The notes: generated by a model from the letters alone, not told the origin. Shown: positions 20,462 to 33,685, counted from the first letter of the stretch. The stretch is 64,000 bases of DNA from Culex pipiens pallens (GCF_016801865.2 NC_068938.1:48710831-48774830); one strand, 5' to 3'. Program-made: numbers and translations.

Positions 20462-21250
20462 CCAGACCCCATACAATTTTTTCAGCTGTCCATACAAAAA
20501 TGTTACGTAAATATTCGAAAATCTTTGCCCTATGAAGGAATTTTCTGATCGGTTTTGTGTCTTCGGCCAAGTTGTAGGTATTTAAACCGCATCTTTTGAG
20601 CCATAGAGAAGTATGGACAAACATTTTGTCGCCAAGTCATAATTTATTTAAAGTGTATTTTTTGGAAAATATAAAATCAAAGTAAAAAAAAAATATTTGG
20701 ATTCAGTTTTGAATGTAAAATCAAATTTTCAATTTAGGAGTACTCTATTTTTTATAATGGGTCGTTTTCAAGATTCAGCTACTTTATGTTTTAATTTAAC
20801 TGAAAAATTTCCGTTATTAGACTATTTTTAAAATTTAGTGTTCATGATTTATGACTTTTTTTGGAAAGTTCAAAAATTTCCAATTAAATTCACTAAGAGA
20901 TTTTGAAGATTGGATTTCTGTTTGCTGAAATTCAGCGAATGAAAGAAAAAAATACAAGATAATTGATGTATTGAGCATATTTTGAAATTTTTGAAATCGA
21001 TTTGTGTGAAACATTTTTACGGTCTAAAAATATACCATGCTATGTTTAAAAAAACACGACATTTTAAATGATTTTTTTTTTTGTTTTTCAATGAAAAAAT
21101 AACCCTTCTGGGTTATTGTTAAAAAAAATGCATCAAATGACTCATTTAATGGCATTTCTCAACAAAAAAACACAGCCTAGTAACGTAAAATGGCTGATTT
21201 TTGTTGTGATCAGGGAGAAAAAGTGCTCCTTAGGACAAAGTTTCACTCAA
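20462..21250. repeat. Degenerate P1-family arm
   Basis: Blocks typical of the P1 palindromes are present in order: CAGCTGTCCATACAAAAATG, AATTTTCTGATCGG, GTGTCTTCGGCCAAGTTGTA, GAGCCATAGAGAAGTATGG and GATTTTGAAGATTGGA. The copy is diverged and lacks a clear end. MITE copy 2 has inserted at or beside its left side. Confidence 0.6.
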
Positions 21251-22574
21251 ATCGAAGAGAGAGCAACTGCTGTGTGAGTTGGCAGATAATTACCTTTTAT
21301 ACATTACAATAAATTGTTAAAATACATCCCAAGATCGAACAAATAATTTTATTTCAAAAGGCCACCCTGTAGCAATAATGCTGCCTGCTGGACCAATAAA
21401 AGGTTGGACGCAGCACCCAACAGTTCCAAAATCAGAGCTCTTCAAACCACATGCCGAGAGAGAGAGAGAGGAGAAAGAGAAAGCGAGCAAGTTATGCAAA
21501 TATGATTCATAACCCCGAGGGCACGTCCCAAACCCCCGAGGACCACGAGCTCAGACTTTTTGGTCGGGGGGCAAGACAAGAACAAACCCTTTTCCTTCCA
21601 GCTCAAACTACCGTTTTTATGCGCTCTTTTCCTCCGCAGGACCTGACTGACGATAACCGCTGAAATGTGCTCAAGAAACGAACCTCTCTCTCTCTGCTCA
21701 AATGTTCAAAAGCTCAAAGCTTCAGTTGGTCTGGCGTGTGTGGTTTGAGGTAGACCTCAAATACGAGCTTTGCGTGTTTCAAATTTATTTCGTGCCAAGT
21801 CTGGTCAAACTTTTCCTCCTATTAAGGAGAAGTAGCAGCACTGTTGAGTTGTGGAAATTTGTGGTGATTTTATATGATTCTCTTTTTTTTGTGTGAGTTT
21901 GTCATAATTTTCAAGTAGTTGCAGCATTTCTCGGCAAGCCTCATTTCCTTCCCAAGTGGGTGCGGGGAGTGTCAACAATGGCCAAGCCAGCCAAAGCAAA
22001 CCTGAGGTTGTTGACTTAGGCTCGTGCTGTTTGGATATCATTATTTGGTTTACCGAGCTTTCAATTTGATGAAAAGGGGATTTTGCCGCAGCAGACAAGA
22101 AGTGTGTTGTGCAATTTATGGGCGTCCATCTTCAACCAACCACCTCCACAAAACCGTTGAATTGTCGGTTGGAGGTCGTGGTTTGAGGTGAGAAAACGGA
22201 ATGCTTTTAGTTGACGAGGACAATGATGGTGTTTGCGTCGGAGGAGTCTTGCAAGAAATGTTGTCAGATGGGTGAAATTGGCTTGTCAATTAGAACTTTT
22301 TTTTTTGTTTAAAAAGAGTTTTTTTTGAAAAACACAATTGAAACTTAACCGTTTTTTTAATCATACAAAAATCCACACAAGTTTTACTTATTTAAATTGC
22401 AAATTTGATGAATGATTTTCAAGAACTCATTTTTGTTGAGCTGAGGCCTTCATCAGCAACCATAGGTCGGATCATCAATGTTCAAAAAAGCAAGATGTAG
22501 AGAATTTTTGAATTTTTTTTTTATATATGAACATAGATGGACACTGATGTATTAACAAGAAATAGACAAATTTG
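21251..22574. other. Low-copy-looking sequence, no firm gene
   Basis: Mixed composition with a (GA)n run at about 21456-21481 and TCTC runs near 21683-21696. No ORF with a recognisable family was seen. Probably host non-coding DNA. Confidence 0.4.
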
Positions 22575-22578
22575 TTAA

Positions 22579-23961
22579 GAGCGAGTCCACGAACAGGGCA
22601 TACCCCTTTGTATGGGACGTCGTATGGACCTCACCAATCTACCTGAAATTTTCAGGGGTTGTTTGTACATATAAAACTAGCATCTGGCCAAAATATGAGC
22701 ACTCTAGGTCAACGGGAAGTGGGGCAAATCGGGACACAAAGTTTGAAGGTTCAAAAACGTAAAAAATCTTAAAAAGGCTATAACTTAGGCAAAATTCAAT
22801 TAAATTTCAAAATTCAAAATGCATCTTGAAGGGCTTCAAAAATGCAACAAAATGCAGGGTAGAGCATCCCAATTGGTTAATTCTAAAGGGAGTTATTGGC
22901 ATTTTAGTGAAAAAATAGCATAATTTTCAAACTGAAATAAAAAAGTGTTCCATCCAGATATCAACTCGGATCGACCTGCAGCTTGTAGGGGACATCTGGG
23001 ACTACCATCTGAGACTGAGACCGCTTTGGGTAAGGCAGTTTAACATATTGAATAGACACTTTTACTTTTAGTTAATTTTTTGGTAGTAAATTTTTGCTCG
23101 GGGGACCTCTTAGATCCCATTTTATGGTGATAATTTTATCATATTCGTGTTCCTGAGACAATTTCACAATAGAAACATACATAAAAATGTATATTATCAT
23201 CCATTTTAACCCTTTAAAAAATGAAAGATAAAAAAATTAAGAAGCTGCTTTTTTTCTGGTGTCATCTAGTATCCTTGGAAACGAACTTGATTTTCAATAA
23301 ATGTGAATCAAAGTTTTTTTTAACTTTCATTTTTTTGAGGGTTAAAATGGATGAAAACAAACATTTTTATGCATGTTTCTAATGTGAAATTGTCTCAGGA
23401 ACACGATTATGATGAAATTATCACTAGAAAATGGGATCTAAGGGGTCCACCGAGCAAAAATTTACTACCAAAAAATTCACTAAAAGCAAAAGTGTCTATT
23501 CAATATGTTAAACTGCCTTACCCAAAGCGGTCTCAGTTTCAGGTGGTAGTCCCAGATGTCCCCTACAAGCTGCAGGTCGAAGCGAGTTGATATCTGGATG
23601 GAACACTTTTTTATTTCAGTTTGAAAATTATGCTATTTTTTCACTAAAATGCCAATAGCTCCCTTTAGAATTAACCAATTGGAATGCTCTACCCTGCATT
23701 TTGTTGCATTTTTGAGGCCCTTCAAGATGCATTTTGAATTTTGAAATTAAATTGAATTTTGCCTAAGTTATAGCCTTTTTAAGATTTTTTACGTTTTTGA
23801 ACCTTCAAACTTTGTGTCCCGATTTGCCCCACTTCCCGTTGACCTAGAGTGCTCATATTTTGACCAGATGCTAGTTTTATATGTACAAACAACCCCTGAA
23901 AAATTCAGGCAGATTGGTGAGGTCGAATCGAGATGGGTATGCTTTGCTCGTGGACTCGCTC
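22579..23961. mobile_element. TTAA-flanked palindromic element
   Basis: TTAA (22575-22578) precedes GAGCGAGTCCACGAACAGGG. The right end is GCTCGTGGACTCGCTC followed by TTAA (23962-23965). The 1.38-kb body is a long inverted repeat with arms of about 640 bp and a loop near 23230-23340. A TTAA target fits piggyBac-type transposition. No transposase is present. Confidence 0.85.
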
Positions 23962-23965
23962 TTAA

Positions 23966-25185
23966 ATAATTTAACCTTGAGATTGCTATAACTCAAAAAA
24001 CGGTTCACTTTGTCATTATCACCAAAGTTCCCTTTGATTTAAAGCTCAGTTTGACATTTAAAAAAATTTTAAGAATTTTTTTTGGTCATTTTTGAAACTA
24101 TCCATAAAAATCATAACTTGCCCGAAAACAGAACGTCTTTCATACCTTATTGCTCAAAAGTTGACCATTTCTGTCAATAAAAATAAATAAAATAAAATCG
24201 AAGGGGGAAAGGTTGTTTAAAAACTGGGATTGTTTTTGATTGTACTTTCTTTATAATCATAACAAATCGATCAAAAAAAATTTTTCCCGAGATATCGATT
24301 TTCGAATGAAATGAATATAAATATTGAAAAAATAAGCCACGGTTTAAAGATTTGCATGGCAAAATGTTTTTTAAAATGCATTTTACACTATTTCAGTTGT
24401 TTTGCAATCATTAGTTTTCAAAAATGTAAAAGTTTACGAAAAAAAAATTCTAGCCAAAAAAAAATGCGATTTTAAACATCGACAAAAGATTTTTAATCAA
24501 CCAAAACTTGCTTAAAATGATTCTGAACGCAGTGGAATGTATTTTCATTGAAATATTGAAGTTTTTTTTTGCCTTCTGATTTTTCGAGGCAACTATGAAG
24601 GGAGGGTGGGGGGGGGGGACAAAAACTTAAAAAAATGTACCAGCCCAAATTTAATCCTATAGAGGGGACTCCAATTTCATCACTCACGGTAAAATCTTAT
24701 GTTTTCAAACGCAACATTCGATTTTAAATTGGTTTAGTTAAATCCCAGAAACTGAACAGTTTTTACGAAATTTAAAAAATTCTTTGGAATGTTTTCAGGA
24801 AATCAAAATCGACAAAAATTCAAATTCCTAATTATATTTTTTGATATATTTTTTAAGTCTGAGCGGTAAGATTAGGTCATACAATGTTGCTGAAATTTGT
24901 ATGGCCAATCTCGCCCCCAGACCCAATGTCGTCGCTGATGACGGTAATAAATTTATTAAATAAAAACTATGAATTTGTTATTATTTTTAACATGAATGGG
25001 AAACATCAAAAAAGTACCGAACAGAAATACCAATTAAAATTTCAGAAAAATTAAGCATTTTTGTTCAGCACTTTTATTTTGCATTTTAAATGGGCATAAT
25101 ATTCAATGTTTGGCCCTTTTAAAATGTAAGTCTTGATTTAAAAAATTTTAAAATATTTTTTTCAAAAAAAAAAATTTCACAAATG
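23966..25185. other. AT-rich repeat-like sequence, unclassified
   Basis: No gene is seen. A G-run (about 24605-24619) and many A/T runs are present. Some phrases (CATAACTTGCC, GCTCAAAAGTTGACCATTT) recall P1-type arms but are too diverged to assign. Confidence 0.4.
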
Positions 25186-26228
25186 TTTCATATATTAACA
25201 TTGAAAATCGGACCATTAATTGCTGAGATATCGTCATTAGAAAATGGTGGATTGTTTTGGTGAGATTAATTCAATTCAATTCAATTAGTTTTTATTAATA
25301 AATAATCAATTCACAATTTCGTAATTCTTATAACCTAATAGAGTTTTGGAGTACCTTTCAACTATGATTTGTACTTTAGTTCATTTTGATGCAATTGGAT
25401 ATTCTAACAATGGATTTGTCAACAGAAGGAAAAATTATTTAAAAAAAAACCTTCGAAATTATTTGGTGAGATTAAGAAAACTTCAATTTTCGTGTTTCTT
25501 TTTCTTTAAGCGGCTCTATCTCAGCAACCCGAGGTCCAATCTCCAATGTCTCTTAGACAATTTTATAGCAAATTTAACTCACTATTTTTAAAAATCGAAA
25601 AACTGCAAAAAATTCACTAAAATCAAACTTTCTGTGACTCTTGAAAACGGAGGCCTTTTTTAAAAAATCTGTAAAGTACTTTTCGATTGCAAATTCAATT
25701 TTGCATTAAAAAATTATGTCAAATTTGTTTTTGCATGAAACTTCGATTTTTTCCAAAAATCACTATTTTTTTTTAAATTCATAACTCGGCGGCAGATTTT
25801 TTGACCATGTTTCTCTATGGCTCAAAAGTTGCGAATTTTTGTCCCTCAAAACACATCAAGAAATCTCGAAAATAAAAAAATACGTATTTTGGGACATTGA
25901 GTTTTTGTGAAAAAAAGTTGATTAAAAAATCTGCATTTTTTTCCGTGTACATACCTATTTATTTCTCAAAAGCCCTCAATAATACCTACAACTTTTCCGA
26001 AGACACCAGATCAGAAAATTCACTCAAAAGTTACAGCTGTTTAAATATTTACATACCATTTTTGTATGGACAGCTGCCAAAATTGTATGGAGACTTGTAT
26101 GGGTGAACCAATGACGCAAAATAGCTTATTTGGTCATATGGAAGGCCCCCACAAAGTTTAAGTCAAATAAAAAATACAAAAAATAAAAATGGTCGAAATC
26201 GGCCGATTTCGTAGAGAGTTGCTCAGCT
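25186..26228. mobile_element. P1-family half element (one arm)
   Basis: This runs from the P1 centre (TTAACATTGAAAATCGGACC, GAGATATCGTCATTAGAAAA) to a P1 terminus at 26228 (GGCCGATTTCGTAGAGAGTT). It matches the right arm of the full element at 29063-30978 block by block. The other arm is missing or unrecognisable. A LINE 3' end is inserted at 25270-25462. Confidence 0.75.
25270..25462 (-). mobile_element. 5'-truncated copy of the gag-only element's 3' end
   Basis: The minus-strand 3' end has TTGAAT repeats and AATAAAAACT before the tail. The inner part shares GAGTTTTGGAGT and AAAAATTAT blocks with 9106-9300. It is flanked by a 13-bp duplication, TTGGTGAGATTAA, at 25257-25269 and 25463-25475. 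Only about 190 bp were copied, all from the 3' UTR. Confidence 0.82.
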
Positions 26229-28398
26229 GCTGTTGTTTTACCTATAATAAATATTTTTAAAAACATATTCAGAAGCTTCTTTTTACAAAATACTTACACT
26301 TTAAATTACCTCCTTCATCAAGAATTTTCATCTGTTTCATTTTAAGCAATAAAGACAGTAGAAATTTTTCAGTATTTCCCAAGGTTATTCATCTATTGAA
26401 ATGCTCAATTGAACATTAATTCAGACAGACATAACTGATGTTGATCTTTTTACATAAAATCTATAAGAAGAATTACAAAAAAAAGAACTGGAAACACGAT
26501 AAGAGCTTCATTTTCCATAATAGACATCAATTCAAGTCACTTCCTTCGACATAATCCTCGACTGCACAAAATATAGAGAGAGCAAAAATCCATTGAAAAA
26601 ATGCCAAAAATCCATTTCCCAGCCTTTTCCCATCAATCTTCCAGCTCAATGGCGGGGGGATAGTGAAAAGAAAGTAGAACATGCACTTCTTTCACTTCCA
26701 ATCCCTATCAGTAGCGCATTCATGTCAATCTAAGGTGAAAATAGTTTGGAAATAACACCGCCGCTCCTCACCGGGAAGGAAACAGTTGAAGGTGGTGTGT
26801 GTGTGTGTGCTATACAGGAAATGGAAAAGGGCTTCAGTGTTGCAGCATTTTTCGTGAGAATGGGGAATATTTTTTTTTGTGTAGAGATAAACATTGAGCT
26901 ATTTTTTTCGTTGAGTCAATATGTACTGAAGAATTTTTTAATCTGTTAAATGTACCTTCACTTTCTCATTAAAATTTTCACCCCATGACTTACGTGAGTA
27001 CCGAAAACTTTAAAACATTCACTAAGAACCTTGTGTGAGATTCAAACCACCAGTCTTAGCATTCCATTAAACCGCGTCGTTACAAAAGATGTATGGTTTT
27101 ATCCACGTGTTTACTTGGGCAAGTAAGAGTGTGTGTTTTTGTGAGTGGGTGTGAGTAAGTGCCCGGTCTAAGAGGCTCTTTTAGCTTTTTCGCCCCACTT
27201 TTCCAGTTAAAAAGCGTCCTCACATCAACACGTACACACCAGACACAGACACACACCGATAGACATTCATATTTTGAAAGAAACAGCGAAAGACTTTATG
27301 CTTATGAATGGATTTATGTAGAGCGTAAGATGGAGAATTCGTTGGCTTGCGAAAAGAGTTCGTTTTATTATGCAAAAGCTCTTTTTCCCAACCCCCCCTC
27401 CCCCCACTTTAGCACTCTTCTTTTGGAGAAAGGTGGTCTTTGTTTTGCTGGTCGGTGACGTTTTTCAGAAAAAAGGTAGGGTGATTTTAGAAAATCTAAA
27501 TTAAAAAAAAAGTTTGTAATAAATTTTCATAAACATAAAATGAACGTAATGTTGTCAAAACTAGACAAAATTATCATTTAAATTTATTTTCTGAGTCACC
27601 CTAATGTGCCAGGGTGCTAATTCACTGTATAGAGTGGAAAATAAGCACAGTAATATTTATCTTCAAATTTAAAGTCTGACATGATACTTGCTCATGGTTA
27701 CCATTTTTACTAGGTAAAATTAAAAAAAGCATGGTTAAAAAATAATTTAAAATTTTTCCAATATTTTTAACAATTAGTTAAAAGCTGCCCCAAAGAAATA
27801 TCAAAAACAATTTTTTTTATTGGAAAGTTTAAATTGTGCTTGAATTCTATACCTACACATTCCAGACTATTTTAAAGTTCAATCGAAATCACTTTCTCAC
27901 TGCTACTTGCGTGGCAAAAAAGAAGAAAAAATAACACAACAATAAAACTTCTCCCTGCCCACAGATGGCTGCAAAGTTATTTCGAGGAAATAAACCAACC
28001 GGCCAAATATTTACTTTGATTTGCACAAGTTCGCAAAGGCAACAACGATGACACTCTGTGTCTGTGGTGTTGGGCATGTATTGCGAGCGAAGACGAATGG
28101 AGGGAAAAAAATCCGAGTTTTCCACTGCGGGAAATTTCAGTCTGGGAGCTAAAGAGATCATGGTGAAGAAGAAGGGAAGTTTTTCCCACGTAATGTTGTG
28201 TATTGACCCGAGAAAAAGTGGATTGCAAAAACAGTTTTTTTTTCAATTAAAAATTTTCGTCTTGAAACAACTTACTTTTCTTGTCATTCTCGAACGACGA
28301 AATTGCCTACTTTTTCTCTATAAAAAAATAACCGAATCGAAACGTAATACTTTTTGATACAAGGGCTGAAAAGAATTTGTAAAGTTAGGATGATAACT
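26229..28398. other. Low-copy-looking sequence, no firm gene
   Basis: No recognisable gene. A (TG)n run lies at about 26793-26808 and a CA-rich tract at 27237-27256. Short ORFs on both strands lack family features. Confidence 0.4.
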
Positions 28399-29029
28399 GA
28401 ACAAATGAACAAATGAACAAGTGAACAAATGAACAAATGAACAAATGAACAAATGAACAAATGAACAAATGAACAAATGAACAAATGAACAAATGAACAA
28501 ATGAACAAATGAACAAATGAACAAATGAACAAATGAACAAATGAACAAATGAACAAATGAACAAATGAACAAATGAACAAATGAACAAATGAACAAATGA
28601 ACAAATGAACAAATGAACAAATGAACAAATGAACAAATGAACAAATGAACAAATGAACAAATGAACAAATGAACAAATGAACAAATGAACAAATGAACAA
28701 ATAAACAAATGAACAAATGAACAAATGAACAAATGAACAAATGAACAAATGAACAAATGAACAAATGAACAAATGAACAAATGAACAAATGAACAAATGA
28801 ATAAATGAACAAATGAACAAATGAACAAATGAACAAATGAACAAATGAACAAATGAACAAATGAACAAATGAACAAATGAACAAATGAACAAATGAACAA
28901 ATGAACAAATGAACAAATGAACAAATGAACAAATGAACAAATGAACAAATGAACAAATGAACAAATGAACAAATGAACAAATGAACAAATGAACAAATGA
29001 ACAAATGAACAAATGAACAAATGAACAAA
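28399..29029 (+). repeat. (GAACAAAT)n octamer minisatellite, about 79 copies
   Basis: Almost 630 bp of an 8-bp unit with very few changes: one G at about 28421, one lost G near 28703 and one T near 28802. The low divergence implies recent expansion or ongoing homogenisation. The minus strand is open for over 200 codons because three 8-bp units make an 8-residue period. This is not a gene. Similar flanks (AAGTTAG) lie at 28383 and 29034. Confidence 0.97.
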
Positions 29030-29062
29030 GGAAAGTTAGAAAAAACATGAAATTTTACAATA

Positions 29063-30978
29063 GAGCAACTCTCTACGAAATCGGCCGATTTCGACCATTT
29101 TTATTTTTTGATTTGACTCAAACTTTGTGGGGGCCTTCCCTATGACCAAATAAGCTATTTTGCGTCCTTTGTTCACCCATACAAGTCTCCATACAATTTT
29201 GGCAGCTATCCATACAAAAATGGTATGTAAATATTCAAACAGCTGTAACTTTTGAGTGAATTTTCTGATCAATTTGGTGTCTTCGGCAAAGTTGTAGGTA
29301 TTGTTGAGGACTATTGAGAAAAAAATAGGTACACGGAAAAAAAATTGAGAATTTTTTTTATCAATTTTTTTTCACTAAAACTCAATTTCCCAAAATACGT
29401 ATTTTTTTATTTTCGAGATTTTTTTATATGTTTTAGGGGACAAAAATCCGCAACTTTTGAGCCATAGAGAAACATGGTCAAAAAATCTGCCGCCGAGTTA
29501 TGATTTTTTGAAAAGATAGAGATTTTTGGAAAAATCGAAGTTTTATGCAAAAACAAGCTTGAATTTATTTTTAAATGCAAAATTGAGTTTGCAATCGAAA
29601 AGTACTGTACAGATTTTTTGATAAAGGGCTCTGTTTTCAAGATATAGCCACCGAATGTTTGATTTTAGCGAAATATTTGCAGTTTTTCAATTTTTAAAAA
29701 TAGTGACCAAGAGTGACCATTTCTAAAAACATTTTTTTGAAAAGTTTAGAAAATTTGCTATAAAATTGTCTAAGAGACATTGAAGATTGGACCTCGGGTG
29801 GCTGAGATAGAGCCGCTTTATGAAAAAGAAACACGAAAATTGAAGTTTTCTTAATATCACCAAAAAAACACACCATTTTCTAATGACGATATCTCAGCAA
29901 CTAATGGTCCGATTTTCAATGTTAATGTTAATGTTCGTGGAATTTTCCGATCTTTTCGAAAAAAATATTATGAAATTTTTTAAATCAAGACTAGCATTTC
30001 AAATGGGCGTAATATTCAAAGTTTGGCCCTTTTAAAATGTGAGTCTTGATTTAAAAAATTCAAAATATTTTTTTCGAAAAGATTGGAAAATTTCACGATT
30101 GTTTCATGTATTAACATTGAAAATCGGACCATTAATTGCTGAGATATCGTCATTAGAAAATGGTGGGCTGTTTGGGTGAGACTTAGAAAACTTCAATTTT
30201 CGTGTTTCTTTTTCTTTAAGCCGCTGTATCTCATCAACCAGAGGTCCAATCTTCAATGTCTCTTAGACAATTTTATAGCAAATTTTCTGAACTTTTCAAA
30301 AAAAAAAAATAATTTTAGAAATGGTCACTCATGGTCTTTTTTTTTAAAAATTGAAAAACTGCAAATATTCCGCTAAAATCAAACTTTCGGTGGCTATATC
30401 TTGAAAACAGAGCCCTTTATCAAAAAATATGTAAAGTACTTTTCGATTGCAAATTCAATTTTGCATTAAAAAATAATGTCAAACTTGTTTTTGCATGAAA
30501 CTTCGATTTTTTTCCAAAAATCACTATTTTTTCAAAAATTCATAACTCGGCGGCAGATTTTTTGACCATTTTTTCTATGGCTCAAAAGTTGCGGATTTTT
30601 GTCCCCTAAAACAATCAAAAAATCTCGAAAATCAAAAAATACATATTTTGGGAAATTGAGTTTTAGTGAAAAAAAAGTTAATAAAAAAATCCTCAATTTT
30701 TTTTCCATGTACCTATTTTTTCTCAAAAGTCCTCAACAATACCTACAACTTTGCCGAAGACACCAAATTGATCAGAAAATTCACTCAACTGTTACAGCTG
30801 TTTGAATATTTACATACCATTTTTGTATGAACAGCTGCCAAAATTGTATGGAGACTTGTATGGGTGATCCAATGACACAAAATAGCATATTTGGTCATAG
30901 GGAAGGCCCCCACAAAGTTTGAGCCAAATAAAAAAATACAAAAAAAAATCAATTTCCGGTTTTGGTAGAGAATTGCTC
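29063..30978. mobile_element. P1 palindromic element, complete copy
   Basis: The left end is GAGCAACTCTCTACGAAATC and the right end is GGTAGAGAATTGCTC. The arms are about 930 bp each and meet at about 30000-30060. Matching blocks include CATACCATTTTTGTATG, CTCGGCGGCAGATTTTTTGA and AATTTTATAGCAAATTTTCT. It is a non-autonomous inverted-repeat element with several partial copies in this window (20462, 25186, 32010, 56440, 58854). No protein is encoded. Confidence 0.85.
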
Positions 30979-32009
30979 AATACAAATGTTTGTTCTAAAT
31001 GAAAATATATCCTTCTGGGAAAGGGACCATCCATAAATCTCGTGGACACTTTTTCAAAATCTGGTTGCATTTCGGCACTTAAACAACTCCTCAAAATTAG
31101 AATGCGATTAGTTGCAAACTTTAAAAGCACTCAAGTGATGACAACTTACTTTTTTTATCTTCAGGATTTATTTCCACCTTCTTCTAACTCAGGCTCCTGT
31201 AAAAATGTGACTAAGTCAAAGTGAGAACTCTCACTTCGCCGGGTAGTCGGTTTCATTTCAATCGTTGCGTGGGATTTCCAGAAACCGTATAATGCTTTCC
31301 GATATTTGTGCGTGGAAAAGAAATTGAAAAAGAATAAAAAAACTCAAACAAACTTTTCCCACCACGGCCGTTAAGCCACGCGTGTATTTTACTCCAAATC
31401 TCGAAAGAAGTCGACGCAAAATACGTCGAACGCAAGAAAAGAGATCTTCTCGAACCTTTTGGAGCGTGCTATTTATTTTCAATTCACTTAGCTAACAGGT
31501 TTCTCGAGATCGGACTTTTTTTTTCTTGTTGGCATGGTCTGCTGCACCACGATGGCGGTGGGAAAATCTGTTCGACCGAGCGGAAAATGCGAATCGGATT
31601 GCGAACGGGGACGAAAAAAAAAACGCGCCCGCGTGCTGCTCGTGGAAAATCTTCAGAATTCGAAAACAGTTGGCGGGTGGTCGCTGTAGGTCGAGTTGAA
31701 CTTTACCAATCGTGGGTCAAACGTGTGGGTGGGGGTTCTCGGTGAAGTGGGTGGGTGCACCCCAGGGTAGGTCAGCATGGGGGTGGTGTAACCAGACGTG
31801 AAATGGTTTGCACGGCAGCAGTATTGACAACGACCGGGCTATTGTGGGAGTGTGGTTATTGTGTGCGGAGAGTGAATTTTCAAGTATCTTGCGAACCAGA
31901 GTTGTTCTAATAAGAATTAGTGCGGCATTTTATTTAAACGTAGCAATGTAGGTATCTGAATATGTTGTTTTGCATTTTTTTAGTCGCGTTTCACTTAAAG
32001 TGGAAGGGC
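30979..32009. other. GC-richer low-copy sequence, no firm gene
   Basis: The part 31230-31880 is clearly less AT-rich than its surroundings and has no window-wide repeats. The ORFs are short and unrecognised. It may be host exon-proximal or regulatory DNA, but no splice or promoter structure could be defended. Confidence 0.4.
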
Positions 32010-33480
32010 ATAATCAGTATTGAACATTTTCAGATCAATTTAGTGTTTTCGGCAAAATTGTAGGATTATGACTGTCCAGACGAAATAGGCAATAGGCTGA
32101 AAATCAATTTGTTGTTTTTTTTATTTATTTTATTAATCAGATAAAAGCTGAATTTTAAAAATAAGTATATTTTTTGGTTAAAGGCATTAGAAGGTGACAT
32201 TTTTGGAAATGTTTAGTTTTTTACGATTTGAAAATACCTTATAAAGAAAAAGCAGCAACGTTAAAAAAACTATTTAAAATATTTTCGGTAGACTGAGAAA
32301 ACTTCGTAAAATTTTCCATATATGACTTTGATGATCGGACTGCTGATTGATAAGAAACAAATTAAATTTTGTGAATAAACGTATTTCTCAGTGTCATAGA
32401 ACCCCAGTTTTAAGATCGTGATAACTAGAAAACCTTTAATTCGATTTTCAATGCTAAATCATACAACTTTTGTGATGTTTTCGATCCTTTTCCATAATAA
32501 TAATTTTGATGTCTTGAAATTTGGAAAGAGTCAAGAGTTAAAATGTTACTCTTGACTCTTTCAAAATTTCAAGACATCAAAAGGCTAAAAGCATGTTTCC
32601 AACTTTTGAAAAAAATGATTAAATGTATTGAAAAGAGCAGAAAATCTTACAAAAAAATTGCACATTAACATTGAAATTCCAACCACCAGTATTCGGAATC
32701 GGAATCAACATTTGAAGAGGGCGCATAAGAGCAATTCTCTATGAAATCGGCCGATATCGACCATTTTTTTCAAACTTTTTTCAAGCTTTCTGAGAGCCTT
32801 CCCTATGACCAAAGAAGCAATTTTGTGACATTGGTTAAGCCATACAAGCTTCCATACAATTTTGACAGCTGTTCATACAAAAATGAAGCGTGTTTCTTCT
32901 GAAGCAATTTTCTGATCGACATGGTGTCTTAACAAAAGTTGTAGGTATTGATGAGGACTATTCAGAAAAAATAGAAGCACATATTTTTTGGCGATTTTAT
33001 TTTTTTTAATTACAAATATTTAATTTACAAAAATCCGTATGTTATAATTTATGACATTTTTTTTAAATGTTTTAAGGGACAAAAATCCGCTACTTTTCAG
33101 CCATAAAGAAGAATGTTTGAAAATTGTTTTTTAAAATAAGAAATTAAAAAAAAATGGATAGCCACTTCAAGCTTTATTTTAAGTGGAATCAAACGTTATT
33201 TGATTTTTTTAAAAAGTGTCCATGATTGACCATTTCTGAAAATAGTTTTATTCGAAAAGTTCAGAGACTTTTTAATAAAATTGTCCAAGAGACATTGAAG
33301 GTTGGACCTTTGATTGCTGAAACACAGAGAATGAAAGAAAAAGAAACAAGAAAATGAAGTTTTTTTTTTAAGTCTGATGTCAATATCCCAGCAACCATTT
33401 TTTTTTTAATTTTATGATCTATTCGAAAAAATATTTTAAAAATTTTGCAATCAGGGCTAACATTTTAATGGGCGTAATAA
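32010..33480. repeat. Diverged P1-family sequences, two partial copies
   Basis: At 32020-32720 P1 blocks (GATCAATTTAGTG, CGGCAAAATTGTAGG) lead to a central hairpin. A second P1 left end starts at about 32731 (GAGCAATTCTCTATGAAATC) and runs to the family's central GGGCGTAATA block near 33473. Both are degenerate. Confidence 0.6.
32504..32582. other. 35-bp hairpin at the centre of a P1 variant
   Basis: Arm 32504-32538 pairs with 32548-32582 around a 9-nt loop (TAAAATGTT) with one mismatch. The arms include GATGTCTTGAAATTT and AGAGTCAAGAGT. It lies where this palindromic copy turns round. Confidence 0.88.
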
Positions 33481-33685
33481 ATTATGTTTGAATATTGAAT
33501 GTTGAAATTCGAAATCAAACTTTTTTTCATATTAAAATTTTATTCTTTGCAATTGGTTTTTTGTCTTTTGATTTTTGAAAATAATGGTTAATTTGGAAAT
33601 GAAACAGACATGAATATATTTGAAAGTGTTTTTTTTTTCAATTTGAGGATTAACCATACTAATTTATTTTCAAAATTGTTCTATA

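Noticed and set aside
24605..24619. G-run as a quadruplex regulator
   Set aside because: A single short homopolymer in AT-rich repeat DNA with no gene nearby to regulate.
28284..29048. 254-codon minus-strand frame of FICSFVHL repeats resembling a membrane protein
   Set aside because: It is translation of the GAACAAAT octamer array; three frames are open at once.
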